A stretch of DNA of 64,000 nt from a virus, in IMG/VR virus record IMGVR_UViG_3300022701_000122, positions 118,758 through 182,757 of that record; one strand, given 5' to 3'. Below the pieces are notes generated by a model, which was not told where the DNA came from, ran no database searches, and saw nothing but the letters and a program-made list of their open reading frames with translations. Each line of letters starts with the position of its first letter. Within the stretch, counting starts at the first letter, position 1. Shown piece by piece: positions 32,612 to 40,416 of the stretch. The translations under genes were made by a program, and so were the position numbers.

Positions 32612-32866
32612 ATGAAAAATTTAATCGTTTTAATTTTTTGTATCTTTTTAATTGGTTTAAATGGTTGTACTTCTGTTCATATCAAAATGGCTGATGGATC
32701 TGAATATACATATATGAGAATCTTTACAGAGGTATATGATCTTAAGGCAGAAACTTCTGGTGGAAATAGAATATCTGTTGGTTCTGCTGAAGTTAATACT
32801 GAACTTATAGAATCTGCTATTGAAGCATATTTAAGTACATATGATATATTGCATCTTAAAAAATAG
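32612..32866 (+). CDS. Phage lipoprotein
   Basis: The 84-residue protein has a lysine start, a hydrophobic stretch and the lipobox LNGC near residue 20, so the mature protein would begin at Cys and be lipid-anchored. AAAGGA lies nine bases before ATG 32612. The mature part, about 65 residues, has no known domain. Phage lipoproteins often act in superinfection exclusion or lysis; which applies is unknown. Confidence 0.8.
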   Translation: MKNLIVLIFCIFLIGLNGCTSVHIKMADGSEYTYMRIFTEVYDLKAETSGGNRISVGSAEVNTELIESAIEAYLSTYDILHLKK

Positions 32867-32871
32867 ATCTA

Positions 32872-32900
32872 CTATCTCTTCGAGATAGATTAAAATTTTA
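32872..32900 (+). terminator. Short terminator-like hairpin
   Basis: CTATCTC and GAGATAG form a seven-base-pair stem with a three-base loop, followed by ATTAAAATTTTA. It lies six bases after the lipoprotein stop. Confidence 0.6.
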
Positions 32901-32922
32901 TATATATAATGAATATATTATA

Positions 32923-32939
32923 TATATATTAAGTATTAA
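32923..32939 (+). promoter_or_regulatory. Recurrent motif TATATATTAAGTATTAA (promoter-like)
   Basis: This copy touches the ATG of the next gene at 32939. If it is a promoter, the transcript for that ORF would be leaderless or the ORF would start downstream. Confidence 0.45.
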
Positions 32940-33487
32940 TGGATACGATTCAGAAACGAATCGAAAATGCTATCCATGAGACTAAGCGTCTCTCGAAAGA
33001 AGTCGAAGGATTTCCGACCGACTACTTTCAAAATACGCTTAAGTCTCGCCAACCGGATGGTATCGGTTCGACATTTAATGGGAGAGTCACTGAAGACGAT
33101 CTCATTAATGCTGAATGGAAACCATTTAAACATCCGTCTGTAGCAGACGGATGTACGGCATTCATCACCCATAATTTGGGGGGTAAAGTGGGTGTCGTGA
33201 GGTTGGATGATCTCCCGAATCTAACCGTCATCGAACTCGATGATGGTAAAGAGACGGGCCAAGTATCTGCAGTTGTAGATCGAGAGGATATTGATCTTCA
33301 TCGATATTCTGTCGATTATACTGTGCTGATTCTTGGTCAGGAAATGGAAAGTGAAGTAGTATACACTTTCCATCCCGGAGATCCAGTTTTTCCATCTAAT
33401 GTCTCTTCGGAGATATTGGTTGGTACAATAGTTTTAGTCCAAGAAGCTATATCTCTTGGATTGGAATATTGTAAGATTAGAGGGTAA
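32939..33487 (+). CDS. Unknown protein at the start of a GC-richer island
   Basis: The 182-residue product is acidic and mixed alpha/beta (VGVVRLDDLPNLTVIELDDGKETG, YSVDYTVLILGQEMESEVVYTFHPGDPVFP). The codon use is clearly richer in G and C than in genes before 32900. No ribosome site is visible upstream because the promoter-like motif lies there; translation may be leaderless. No family recognised. Confidence 0.75.
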   Translation: MDTIQKRIENAIHETKRLSKEVEGFPTDYFQNTLKSRQPDGIGSTFNGRVTEDDLINAEWKPFKHPSVADGCTAFITHNLGGKVGVVRLDDLPNLTVIELDDGKETGQVSAVVDREDIDLHRYSVDYTVLILGQEMESEVVYTFHPGDPVFPSNVSSEILVGTIVLVQEAISLGLEYCKIRG

Positions 33488-33715
33488 CTTCTAATCTGAA
33501 AACGTGCTAAATGGTTACTTATAAAGTGTAGCCATCCAATCGCGTAAGAATTGGTAAAAACTTTATACGAGAAGCAAAAAACTCGGCAATGTGAGAAAGC
33601 ATTGAAAAAATCAGTGGAATACCACTATAAAAGTAATGGTTTAGTCAGCCATATATCTAACAAAAATGATACTGGAATATGCTCCAGGGAACACGTTTGC
33701 ATTACGTGTTTTTTA
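33488..33715 (+). ncRNA. Structured gene-free stretch ending in a terminator
   Basis: I see ATGGTTAC/GTGTAGCCAT, CCAAT/ATTGG, CGAG/CTCG, CAATG/CATTG and AGTGG/CCACT hairpins in sequence, plus a possible long-range pairing TATAAAGT with ACTTTATA. The stretch ends with AACACG/CGTGTT (33690-33710) and TTTTT. It may be a 3-prime-derived small RNA of the upstream gene. Confidence 0.4.
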
Positions 33716-33716
33716 T
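33690..33716 (+). terminator. Rho-independent terminator
   Basis: A six-base-pair stem AACACG with CGTGTT around a nine-base loop, followed directly by TTTTATT. It lies just before the next promoter-like motif. Confidence 0.65.
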
Positions 33717-33727
33717 TAAAATCACTA

Positions 33728-33745
33728 TATATATTAAATTCTAAC
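33728..33745 (+). promoter_or_regulatory. Recurrent motif TATATATTAAATTCTAAC (promoter-like)
   Basis: Located between a terminator and the long leader of the DHH gene, the position expected of a promoter. Confidence 0.5.
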
Positions 33746-33890
33746 ATAACGTTGCATATTACGTTTATGAAAATATGCCGTGAGAGACTCCAGCGAAGAT
33801 ATTCTGGGTAAACAGATCTGACAAATCTGGTGACTGAATATTATAAGCACGGAGCATTGGACACGTAAATCCAATGGAGGGAGGATTCTT
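33746..33890 (+). promoter_or_regulatory. Long structured 5-prime leader of the DHH phosphoesterase gene
   Basis: About 145 bases without an ORF. CCGTG (33778-33782) pairs with CACGG (33848-33852) and encloses CAGAT/ATCTG and smaller hairpins, while ATTGGA/TCCAAT lies just before the GGAGGGAGG ribosome site. A regulated leader (riboswitch or protein-binding site) is possible; it matches no riboswitch class I know. Confidence 0.4.
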
Positions 33891-34799
33891 ATGTTGGATA
33901 ATATTTCCAAGATCGTCTGTGGGTTTAAGGTCGATCTTGATATTATCGGTGCTCTTTGGCTTTTAGCTTTTCGTTTCGACGTTAAGGCCGATGCCATTGA
34001 GTTCGTCTTTGGCGATGCAAAGGCTGAAGATCTTTCCGACCCAACCGTAGTTTGTATCGAATGCGGTGGAAGCGGTCGAGTCGATCTGATGAACTTTGAT
34101 CATCATGGCGAAGGATCTGAAGGTCTCGTTTCGGCGACCTGGCAGGCTTATGATAAATATAAGCCAGTCGGTGTCTACACCGAAGATACTCAGCGTATCG
34201 TAAAATACATCGATACGATGGATAGATTCGGCCCGGACGAGATCCGAAAATACTCTATCGGGGAACCCCCGTTCCTCTCCGACATAATTTCCGGTATCTT
34301 TCTGGTTAATCCGAAAGATAACGCGAAAAAGGTCGAAGAAGGGATATTGTTTCTCGACGATATTTCCCGCAGTGGAATTGATCCTTTTGGATCGATGAAA
34401 CTGTTGGTCGATGAAAATGAACATTATGTTCAATTCGTCGATGCACACGCCGAAAATAAACGGCAAGTGCAGAAGGTCGTCGAAAAGGCAACATGGGGTA
34501 AGACAAAGTCGGGGCTTATTATAGCTTCGGTGGAGTCTGGTTTCTTTGGAACCATAGGTGCACTGTATGAAAATGGTGCACAAGTGGTCGTGGCTGTTAA
34601 TCCCAATTTCCAAGGGATTAGAAAGTTTACGGTCGCTGGTAACAAGGGAATCTCCGTTGCCCCCGCTGCTGACGACATCAGTAAAGTCGAAAGTGGTTGG
34701 GGTGGACCGCCAAGTGGCACGATTATCGGCAGCAACCAGAAAAAAGATTCAGAATTGGATCTTGAACTGGTTACGCGGATAGTCGTCTCGGCGATCTAA
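33891..34799 (+). CDS. DHH-family phosphoesterase
   Basis: The 302-residue protein has the DHH motif as NFDHHGEG near residue 68 and a later YIDTMDRFG. Near the end GWGGPPSGTIIGS resembles the glycine-rich loop of DHHA1-type domains. Families with this build hydrolyse phosphodiester or pyrophosphate bonds in short RNA, cyclic dinucleotides or polyphosphate (NrnA, GdpP, exopolyphosphatase types). Its codon use is richer in G and C than that of neighbours. It has a strong ribosome site and a structured leader. The exact substrate cannot be told from sequence. Confidence 0.75.
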   Translation: MLDNISKIVCGFKVDLDIIGALWLLAFRFDVKADAIEFVFGDAKAEDLSDPTVVCIECGGSGRVDLMNFDHHGEGSEGLVSATWQAYDKYKPVGVYTEDTQRIVKYIDTMDRFGPDEIRKYSIGEPPFLSDIISGIFLVNPKDNAKKVEEGILFLDDISRSGIDPFGSMKLLVDENEHYVQFVDAHAENKRQVQKVVEKATWGKTKSGLIIASVESGFFGTIGALYENGAQVVVAVNPNFQGIRKFTVAGNKGISVAPAADDISKVESGWGGPPSGTIIGSNQKKDSELDLELVTRIVVSAI

Positions 34800-34800
34800 G

Positions 34801-35030
34801 AGACGTGATCCAGACCGAAGCGCGGGCCAGAGTGGGTGAAAATCCCATGTACAGATACGCGCTATAAACCCCGCAACCTGCGGGATCTGGCAGTCGGATA
34901 GAGCCACTATTACATTGGCTCGAAAAGGGAAATATGATGAAACCCATCCGACAACCATTTGGGACTATCATGTCAAATCTCAAATGGAAATATATAAAGT
35001 GCAAAGAATACCACTTTATATATTTTTTGT
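34801..35030 (+). ncRNA. Structured RNA with its own terminator
   Basis: The stretch folds into a branched form: CCAGA pairs with TCTGG and encloses AGCGCG/CGCGCT (with inner TGGG/CCCA) and CCCGCA/TGCGGG. GTCGGAT pairs with ATCCGAC and encloses GAGCCA/TGGCTC. CCATTTG pairs with CAAATGG. A ten-base-pair terminator stem ATATAAAGTG/CACTTTATAT (34992-35021) with T-tail ends it. No ORF fits. GGTGAAAATCC in one loop recalls part of the cobalamin-riboswitch core, but the rest does not match. Confidence 0.55.
34992..35030 (+). terminator. Rho-independent terminator
   Basis: Ten-base-pair perfect stem with a ten-base loop and the tail ATTTTTTG. It closes the structured RNA and the DHH unit. Confidence 0.85.
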
Positions 35031-35063
35031 AAAATTTATTATATTTATAAAGGAGAATATATC

Positions 35064-35378
35064 ATGGGTGATGGTAAGTTGGGAATGATGAGAGATGATT
35101 ATTGGGAAGTAAGAGATTTATTCTACAGTAGGAAAGTTAAAGCTGATAATAATAATGGAGATTTTATTTCAATTATTAAACAAAAATATGAAGAGAATTC
35201 TAATGCAGATATCGGATCTTATATGAATTGTCCAATATGTAATCGCAAAATAAGAAAAAAATCATATCAACATAAGTTTTGTTCCAATAAAGGAAGTGGT
35301 AATTGTAAAGATCGATATTGGAATATAGTAGATGAAAACCGATTGAAAAGAGCGAAGCTATTCGGGAAAGGAGAATGA
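35064..35378 (+). CDS. Unknown zinc-binding protein
   Basis: The 104-residue product has CPICNRKI, then HKFCSNKGSGNC (residues 56-85), a spacing that suggests a treble-clef or ribbon zinc site. A strong AAAGGAG site precedes it. The role is unknown. Confidence 0.75.
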   Translation: MGDGKLGMMRDDYWEVRDLFYSRKVKADNNNGDFISIIKQKYEENSNADIGSYMNCPICNRKIRKKSYQHKFCSNKGSGNCKDRYWNIVDENRLKRAKLFGKGE

Positions 35379-35379
35379 T

Positions 35380-36027
35380 ATGGATTTTTACTATAAGATA
35401 CATTCTTATGATAAATGTGATGATGGATCTGCTTGTGAATTATACAAAGTTCCATCATTTGTAAATGGTTATGGATTAGTTGTATTTATTGAGAATTGTA
35501 TTAAAGATAGATTGGAAGAAATAGGTTACAATTTAAAAGAAAATAAAAATAAGATACTGATAGATGCAAAAAAAGTTGTATTAAATGATGAAAAGTCGAT
35601 TCAAACACGATTCTTAATAACTGATATGTCAGTTGTTAAAAAATTACATAAATTATATTCTGTATTTAATAATAATACCAAATTTAATATTTATATGCCA
35701 AAAAATGGCTTAATGGGTATAACTTATTTTCAAGTTGATTTTAATATGCGGGATTGTATATCACCAGCACATATACGTGAACTTAATGATAAATTTTTAT
35801 CTGATTTAAATAAATCATTATTTGTTATAAATGATTGTAAATCAATAGTAGTAACATTAAAAACTGATTATAATCTATTAGTTGAGTTATTAAATAAAAA
35901 GTTTTTGAATGATACTATTGCTATGCATGACATTAAAAAGTTTAAATATGAAATACCAACACAAGATATTAATCTTCAAACCCGATTTAAAGTTAAGTCA
36001 ATAATTGATGGAGGTAAAGTATGGTAG
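35380..36027 (+). CDS. Unknown protein (215 residues)
   Basis: Mixed alpha/beta, no recognised motif. It overlaps the next gene by seven bases, and GGAGGT near its end serves as that gene's ribosome site. Base composition is again AT-rich like most of the window. Confidence 0.75.
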   Translation: MDFYYKIHSYDKCDDGSACELYKVPSFVNGYGLVVFIENCIKDRLEEIGYNLKENKNKILIDAKKVVLNDEKSIQTRFLITDMSVVKKLHKLYSVFNNNTKFNIYMPKNGLMGITYFQVDFNMRDCISPAHIRELNDKFLSDLNKSLFVINDCKSIVVTLKTDYNLLVELLNKKFLNDTIAMHDIKKFKYEIPTQDINLQTRFKVKSIIDGGKVW

Positions 36028-36752
36028 ATTTATTGGGTAATAATCGTCCAAGTGAAAGATGTAAGATATTTTTATACACTTTAAGATATAAAGATGATAC
36101 ATCTATAGATGAAAGAATTATTGATAATGTAATTGGTACACGTCATGATGGTTTATATATACCACCATCCGATAAAATTGGATTAGATTTTGTTGATATT
36201 GTAAAAGAAGAAGATGGTTATGATTATCCAGCAACAATATTTTGTAATACTCCAAAAATTAATTGTGTATCATCGATAAACGTATCAGAAAAAATGGCAA
36301 GAAAATTTGGTATATTTAATGCATCATTTGATGTAAAAATAATTTTACCAAGATTATCGTTATCAAAGTATGTGAAAGTTGTAATTTATAAAAATTATTT
36401 AGATATTACTAAATTTGACTTTTGTAAAGTTTGGACATGGGTTAAAAATAGTAGAAAATTTAAAAAAGATTCTGAATACTTTAAACCCGAAAATATAAAA
36501 TCTATAATGATATCATATGAGTTAGACACCGATAGAATATTAAAAACTATATTAAAATATTTAAGAAATAATCAATATGAAAATATTATAATAAATAAAA
36601 TTTTCTATATATGGATTGATTTAAATAAGTCTGTTAATGAATCATTTTTAAATATGGAAGATACCCCCGATTCATATTTTAAAGAATTGGAAGAGGACAA
36701 ATATAATGAAGATAGATATTGTTCTGTTGTAAAAGTAGATTGCAGAACATAA
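36021..36752 (+). CDS. Unknown protein (243 residues)
   Basis: Mixed alpha/beta with short strands (VKVVIYKNYLDI, IIINKIFYIWIDL). It is coupled to the previous gene. The two do not align by eye beyond general character. Confidence 0.72.
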   Translation: MVDLLGNNRPSERCKIFLYTLRYKDDTSIDERIIDNVIGTRHDGLYIPPSDKIGLDFVDIVKEEDGYDYPATIFCNTPKINCVSSINVSEKMARKFGIFNASFDVKIILPRLSLSKYVKVVIYKNYLDITKFDFCKVWTWVKNSRKFKKDSEYFKPENIKSIMISYELDTDRILKTILKYLRNNQYENIIINKIFYIWIDLNKSVNESFLNMEDTPDSYFKELEEDKYNEDRYCSVVKVDCRT

Positions 36753-36780
36753 CTTTAAATCATTATATTTGGAGGGGCAA

Positions 36781-37392
36781 ATGAATTTAAATTTCAAGCC
36801 AAACATGCTCGTAAAGTATACTGGATATCCCGCGTGTAACTACATACCAGATGAGTACGCTGATGCCATCGTAGATATCTTCACTGAAGATTTCAATCGA
36901 TATGGTACAACTCTTTATATTCCTTCCGCTTCTCGTGCGTATTCCGCTGCTCGTGGATGTCAATTCAAAGATAATACTTTTGCATTATGTTATCCGACTG
37001 ACAATTCTCAAGAAATGGCTGAACGTACTCAAAACTATACTGCCGAAGAAAGATCAATATGGTATAGAACGAGGCATGAAGTAACTCATCCATTTGAGCG
37101 TCCAATTGTTGAACGAACAAAATACACATTCGTGCCATATAATCTGTTTGATGGTGATGAATTCACAGTTACTGTAATTGATTTAGAAAGAGTGTACCGA
37201 CTTATTCAGCGATTTAAACGATTTTTGCCTGAACAACACTCCATATACATGAATCAAAAAGTATGGACATCAATAGAAGAGATGTGTTCGGAACGAAATC
37301 TTTTAGACACAATTAAAAAGTCAGATACTCGCATGGATGTGAGAGATGTCGAAGATGATTATTATTACTTCATGAAGATCATTCTGAGATAA
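36781..37392 (+). CDS. Unknown protein (203 residues)
   Basis: The start at 36781 follows GGAGGGG. The product has aromatic clusters (YTGYPACNYIP, TLYIPSASRAYSAARG) and a C-terminal helical acidic part. RTRHEVTHPFE is the only segment with closely spaced His residues, but no metalloprotease motif is complete. A terminator follows. Confidence 0.75.
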   Translation: MNLNFKPNMLVKYTGYPACNYIPDEYADAIVDIFTEDFNRYGTTLYIPSASRAYSAARGCQFKDNTFALCYPTDNSQEMAERTQNYTAEERSIWYRTRHEVTHPFERPIVERTKYTFVPYNLFDGDEFTVTVIDLERVYRLIQRFKRFLPEQHSIYMNQKVWTSIEEMCSERNLLDTIKKSDTRMDVRDVEDDYYYFMKIILR

Positions 37393-37420
37393 TAATTAAT
37401 CTTTCCAAATTTTTCAGATT

Positions 37421-37454
37421 ATCGGGAAGCTGATTATTATGCTTCCCGATTTTC
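37421..37454 (+). terminator. Rho-independent terminator
   Basis: ATCGGGAAGC (37421-37430) pairs perfectly with GCTTCCCGAT (37441-37450), followed by TTT. It ends the unit from 35064. Confidence 0.8.
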
Positions 37455-37497
37455 TGCGTCTATAAATATTATATGATTTATTATGAGGAGAATTATT

Positions 37498-37683
37498 ATG
37501 TATTTGATTATTGATAAAGACATAACACAAGATGATGTTGGATTTTCTTTCGATTATGATGAAGATGATGTGAATGATGTAAAAAGTGGTGATAAAATAA
37601 TTATTGATTTAGATACTGAAGAAGTTATGTCTGTCGATGATTATGGTAATACTTGTTGGGATACTATATTGCATAGGGGTTAA
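37498..37683 (+). CDS. Small acidic protein
   Basis: The start at 37498 follows GAGGAG. The 61-residue product is very acidic (DYDEDDVNDVKSGD), the size and charge of many early phage proteins that bind host factors. Target unknown. Confidence 0.7.
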   Translation: MYLIIDKDITQDDVGFSFDYDEDDVNDVKSGDKIIIDLDTEEVMSVDDYGNTCWDTILHRG

Positions 37684-37687
37684 ATTA

Positions 37688-37852
37688 ATGAATAAAAGAA
37701 TAATATGCCCAAATTGCAATAAGAAAGCCATTGTGTATTGGAAACAGATTCATGGTATTCGTTTGATGAAAGAGCGAAATGGGTCTTTCTTCTATGAATG
37801 TAAATGCTCTGATTGTGGTTGGATATGGGAGACGAAAAGGAAAGAACAGTAA
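37688..37852 (+). CDS. Small zinc-ribbon protein
   Basis: The 54-residue product has CPNC and CSDC pairs (with an extra CKC) about 30 residues apart, the layout of a zinc ribbon. It starts four bases after the previous stop and overlaps the next ATG (TAATG). Confidence 0.7.
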   Translation: MNKRIICPNCNKKAIVYWKQIHGIRLMKERNGSFFYECKCSDCGWIWETKRKEQ

Positions 37853-38037
37853 TGAATTATCGAGAATATAATTGGTTAGATACCAAAAGAAATATTCCAA
37901 TGTATGGAATTCAAGCTCAGATCGAAAAAGACGGAAAATGGTTTAATACTTCAGAAAGAGGAAAACCATTAATCTTTGAAAGTAAGAGTGAACGAGATCT
38001 AAAATTGAAAGAATTAAAAAAATATGTGAGGAAATAA
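37852..38037 (+). CDS. Small unknown protein (61 residues)
   Basis: A charged protein with beta-like centre (YGIQAQIEKDGKWFN) and basic C-terminal helix. TAATG overlap with the zinc-ribbon gene upstream points to coupled translation. Confidence 0.65.
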   Translation: MNYREYNWLDTKRNIPMYGIQAQIEKDGKWFNTSERGKPLIFESKSERDLKLKELKKYVRK

Positions 38038-38039
38038 TC

Positions 38040-38303
38040 ATGCCATTATTTATGTGTTCCAAGTGTAAATGTGTAGAGAATACAGCTTTAACTGATTATG
38101 CCTATAGAATTGGAATGCTGAAAGAAGAGCCATTATGTTCAGAATGTTCACCAATAACGAATAAATGGCATGATGAATTTGAAAAGATGGATGCAAAATG
38201 GTGGTTTGTAGATCAATATAGATATTTATGGAAAGAAAAAGAACATATACCAAAACATTTTAAATGTATTGGTGTAATAGGAGATGATTATAAAGTTTCT
38301 TAA
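38040..38303 (+). CDS. Small zinc-binding protein
   Basis: CSKCKCVENTAL and CSECSPITNKWHDEFEK give two cysteine knuckles and a WH motif seen in a recurrent family of small phage zinc proteins. The 87-residue product ends 10 bases before tRNA-Thr. Confidence 0.7.
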   Translation: MPLFMCSKCKCVENTALTDYAYRIGMLKEEPLCSECSPITNKWHDEFEKMDAKWWFVDQYRYLWKEKEHIPKHFKCIGVIGDDYKVS

Positions 38304-38313
38304 ACACCTTTAA

Positions 38314-38385
38314 GCCCGCATAACTCAGTTGGTAGAGTGCTGGATTTGTAATCCAGATGCGTCAGTTCGAATCTGACTGTGGGCT
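38314..38385 (+). tRNA. tRNA-Thr(UGU)
   Basis: Acceptor stem GCCCGCA/TGTGGGC, anticodon stem CTGGA/TCCAG around loop TTTGTAA with anticodon TGT, T-arm with GTTCGAATC. CCA is not encoded. Confidence 0.95.
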
Positions 38386-38415
38386 TACATTATTTTAAAC
38401 TATGGAGAATTTATC

Positions 38416-38670
38416 ATGACTGAATTAGATCAAGACAAAGTATACAAATGTGATGAGTGTGATGCAACATTTAAAAGAAATGAAATGAAATTCATAGAAC
38501 CAAGTGATAATATTTCAATTCTTACGCCTCTATCCCCATTTATTTATGCAGATAAAGATGGTAATCCTATAGGTGGATCTGAACAACCATCAAAAGAAAA
38601 GGGCGATAAAATATTAGCATGTCCAAAATGTGGGCAAATTCACTTATATGGATTTGATTTAATTGGGTGA
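38416..38670 (+). CDS. Zinc-ribbon protein
   Basis: CDECDATF at residue 12 and CPKCGQIH at residue 73 form two cysteine knuckles separated by about 60 residues with a proline-rich middle. GGAG site before ATG. Function unknown. Confidence 0.72.
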   Translation: MTELDQDKVYKCDECDATFKRNEMKFIEPSDNISILTPLSPFIYADKDGNPIGGSEQPSKEKGDKILACPKCGQIHLYGFDLIG

Positions 38671-38674
38671 CTAT

Positions 38675-38971
38675 ATGATTTTACGTTCACGAGATAGAGT
38701 GTATAATACTTATTCTATTGAATATTCTTTTAATCCTGAAAGATTCGATGATAACTTTTATGATGTTACTTTTGAAGTTGAATCAAATAACTGTCAAAAG
38801 TTTTATGATAATAATAATCGGGTGGTTGAAATATTTATAGTTAGAATGAAACATAGACGCAAAGATTCTAACCCATCTGGTTGTATATTTTTAAATGGGT
38901 ATCTTATCTATAATGGAATATTATTTAATAATATAGTTGATAGATTATATGATAATGGTGTTTTTATATAA
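38675..38971 (+). CDS. Signature-family protein (second cluster), member 1
   Basis: The start at 38675 is chosen over an upstream GTG that overlaps the previous stop. The 98-residue product ends IVDRLYDNGVFI, the same C-terminal signature as in the 24-31 kb array, with which it shares little else. Confidence 0.72.
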   Translation: MILRSRDRVYNTYSIEYSFNPERFDDNFYDVTFEVESNNCQKFYDNNNRVVEIFIVRMKHRRKDSNPSGCIFLNGYLIYNGILFNNIVDRLYDNGVFI

Positions 38972-38992
38972 ATTATACAATAGGAATTTATC

Positions 38993-39256
38993 ATGCTTTT
39001 AAATATTGGAAATAATCGACTGGTTGTATTAAATAATATAGATCGTCTATTAAATCAATATAATGATTATGAACATATAGTAGACATAAAAGTTAATCAA
39101 TATAAGTATAAGTATTATGTCCCATATTTATTTATAGTTACTATATCATTTATAAATATTAATACTTCTAATTCTCAAACAAATAAATGGATATGTTTTG
39201 AATTTATTTCTATTTATAATGTTTTGAATAATATATGTAATGGGGTGATTATATGA
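38993..39256 (+). CDS. Signature-family protein (second cluster), member 2
   Basis: An 87-residue product ending FISIYNVLNNICNGVII. AATGGGGTGATTATATGA at its end again combines the Gly codon with the next gene's ribosome site and an ATGA overlap. Confidence 0.75.
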   Translation: MLLNIGNNRLVVLNNIDRLLNQYNDYEHIVDIKVNQYKYKYYVPYLFIVTISFININTSNSQTNKWICFEFISIYNVLNNICNGVII

Positions 39257-39504
39257 ATAAAAAATTTAATGAATTTATGGATAATTTCATTCATGATTTT
39301 TATGATCGTGGTGGATCTCATTTTGATGTATATAAATCATCTACCGATTATAAATCTAAATATTATAATGATGAATATCCAATATCTATAGATATATATA
39401 CGCATGAAGGTGTATATTGTATTACTCATATATTAACTGAAAAGTGTTGTATATCTTTATTTGACATTTATCAAAATATATCATGTGGCCTTATATTGGA
39501 GTAA
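39253..39504 (+). CDS. Signature-family protein (second cluster), member 3
   Basis: An 83-residue product ending LFDIYQNISCGLILE. TTGGAG at its end is the ribosome site for the next start at 39509. Confidence 0.72.
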   Translation: MNKKFNEFMDNFIHDFYDRGGSHFDVYKSSTDYKSKYYNDEYPISIDIYTHEGVYCITHILTEKCCISLFDIYQNISCGLILE

Positions 39505-39508
39505 TATT

Positions 39509-39766
39509 ATGACGATAAGATTAACCGATAATATCAGAGATGTTTTATGTTACATAGATCTTTATAAAAGAAATTATAAGTATAATACAATGAGAGTTAA
39601 ATATTGTTCACCCAATGAGTATGGAGTTTTAGTTTACGATAATACTTATTCGTTTGGATTAGTATTACACAATGGGTCATTTGGACATACTATATATCTA
39701 AATGACAAAGATTGTGTACTTTTTGATAAAATATATAGTATGTCGAGTGGGCTTATTTTAAACTGA
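39509..39766 (+). CDS. Signature-family protein (second cluster), member 4
   Basis: An 85-residue product ending LFDKIYSMSSGLILN. The stop codon abuts the first base of tRNA-Gln, so here the C-terminal pattern is kept although no gene follows that would need a ribosome site. Confidence 0.72.
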   Translation: MTIRLTDNIRDVLCYIDLYKRNYKYNTMRVKYCSPNEYGVLVYDNTYSFGLVLHNGSFGHTIYLNDKDCVLFDKIYSMSSGLILN

Positions 39767-39843
39767 AGTGGCGTGGTCGAGTGGTTTAAGACACATGATT
39801 TTGGCTCATGTTTTCGCTGGTTCAAATCCAGCCGCCACTTCCA
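39767..39843 (+). tRNA. tRNA-Gln(UUG)
   Basis: Acceptor AGTGGCG/CGCCACT, anticodon stem CATGA/TCATG around loop TTTTGGC with anticodon TTG, T-arm GCTGG/CCAGC, encoded CCA. The D-loop is rather long. Confidence 0.9.
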
Positions 39844-39861
39844 TATAAAAAAGGGATTATT

Positions 39862-40293
39862 ATGGGATGGATTATAAAGAATAAAGGTATAACCATGACA
39901 AGTGATATGTGTGAACATAAGCTTGTTAATAGTATAGGGTTAGAAAACTGCAGTTTATTGGATTATAAATTATATACGATTACAAAATGTGATAGAATAA
40001 GATGTCCGATTAAAGAAACTAATTATGCAGAAATAACTAAAAACGAACCAGTAAAATATTTATTTCTTGATATTGATCCAAGAAATTATGAATTTTTTAC
40101 TGGAAAAGGTTATGCACGTAGTGATGTTGAAGCTGTTAAAAATGGTCAACTTGCTATAGTCGATTTAGAAACATTATCGATGATGGTTGTTTTTGATAAT
40201 ATTGTTAAATGGGTTAAAATCGATCATTCAGTTATTAGAGATAAATTGGCTATAGAAAATAAACTATATATGTTGAATAACGAAAAAACTTAA
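39862..40293 (+). CDS. Unknown protein (143 residues)
   Basis: The start at 39862 follows AAAGGGA. The N-terminal part has several Cys residues (MCEHKLVNSIGLENCSLL, KCDRIRCPI) that could bind metal. The C-terminal half is mixed alpha/beta. It ends seven bases before tRNA-Tyr. Confidence 0.7.
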   Translation: MGWIIKNKGITMTSDMCEHKLVNSIGLENCSLLDYKLYTITKCDRIRCPIKETNYAEITKNEPVKYLFLDIDPRNYEFFTGKGYARSDVEAVKNGQLAIVDLETLSMMVVFDNIVKWVKIDHSVIRDKLAIENKLYMLNNEKT

Positions 40294-40299
40294 TTATTT

Positions 40300-40389
40300 C
40301 CTGGGGTATCCAAGTGGCTCAAAGGACACGGGCTGTAAACCCGTTGGCCTATATGGTCTTCGAAGGTTCGAATCCTTCCCCCAGGACCA
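40300..40389 (+). tRNA. tRNA-Tyr(GUA)
   Basis: Acceptor CCTGGGG/CCCCAGG, anticodon stem ACGGG/CCCGT with loop CTGTAAA and anticodon GTA, long variable arm as in class II tRNAs, T-arm with GGTTCGAATCC, encoded CCA. Confidence 0.95.
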
Positions 40390-40416
40390 TTTTCATTTAT
40401 TAATGGAGATTTTATA

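Noticed and set aside
32461-32694. A 77-codon frame before the lipoprotein
   Set aside because: It contains a terminator hairpin and overlaps the lipoprotein start in another frame.
33551-33811. An 86-codon open frame on the + strand
   Set aside because: It runs across a terminator hairpin, a promoter-like motif and part of the DHH leader, has no ribosome site, and its protein has no pattern of a real product.
33963-34613. A 216-codon open frame on the - strand
   Set aside because: It lies wholly opposite the DHH phosphoesterase gene, which has a strong ribosome site and family motifs. Long antisense frames are expected in this GC-richer island.
34801-34960. Cobalamin riboswitch
   Set aside because: Only a short GGTGAAAATCC-like stretch fits; the other conserved boxes are missing and no regulated gene follows before the terminator.
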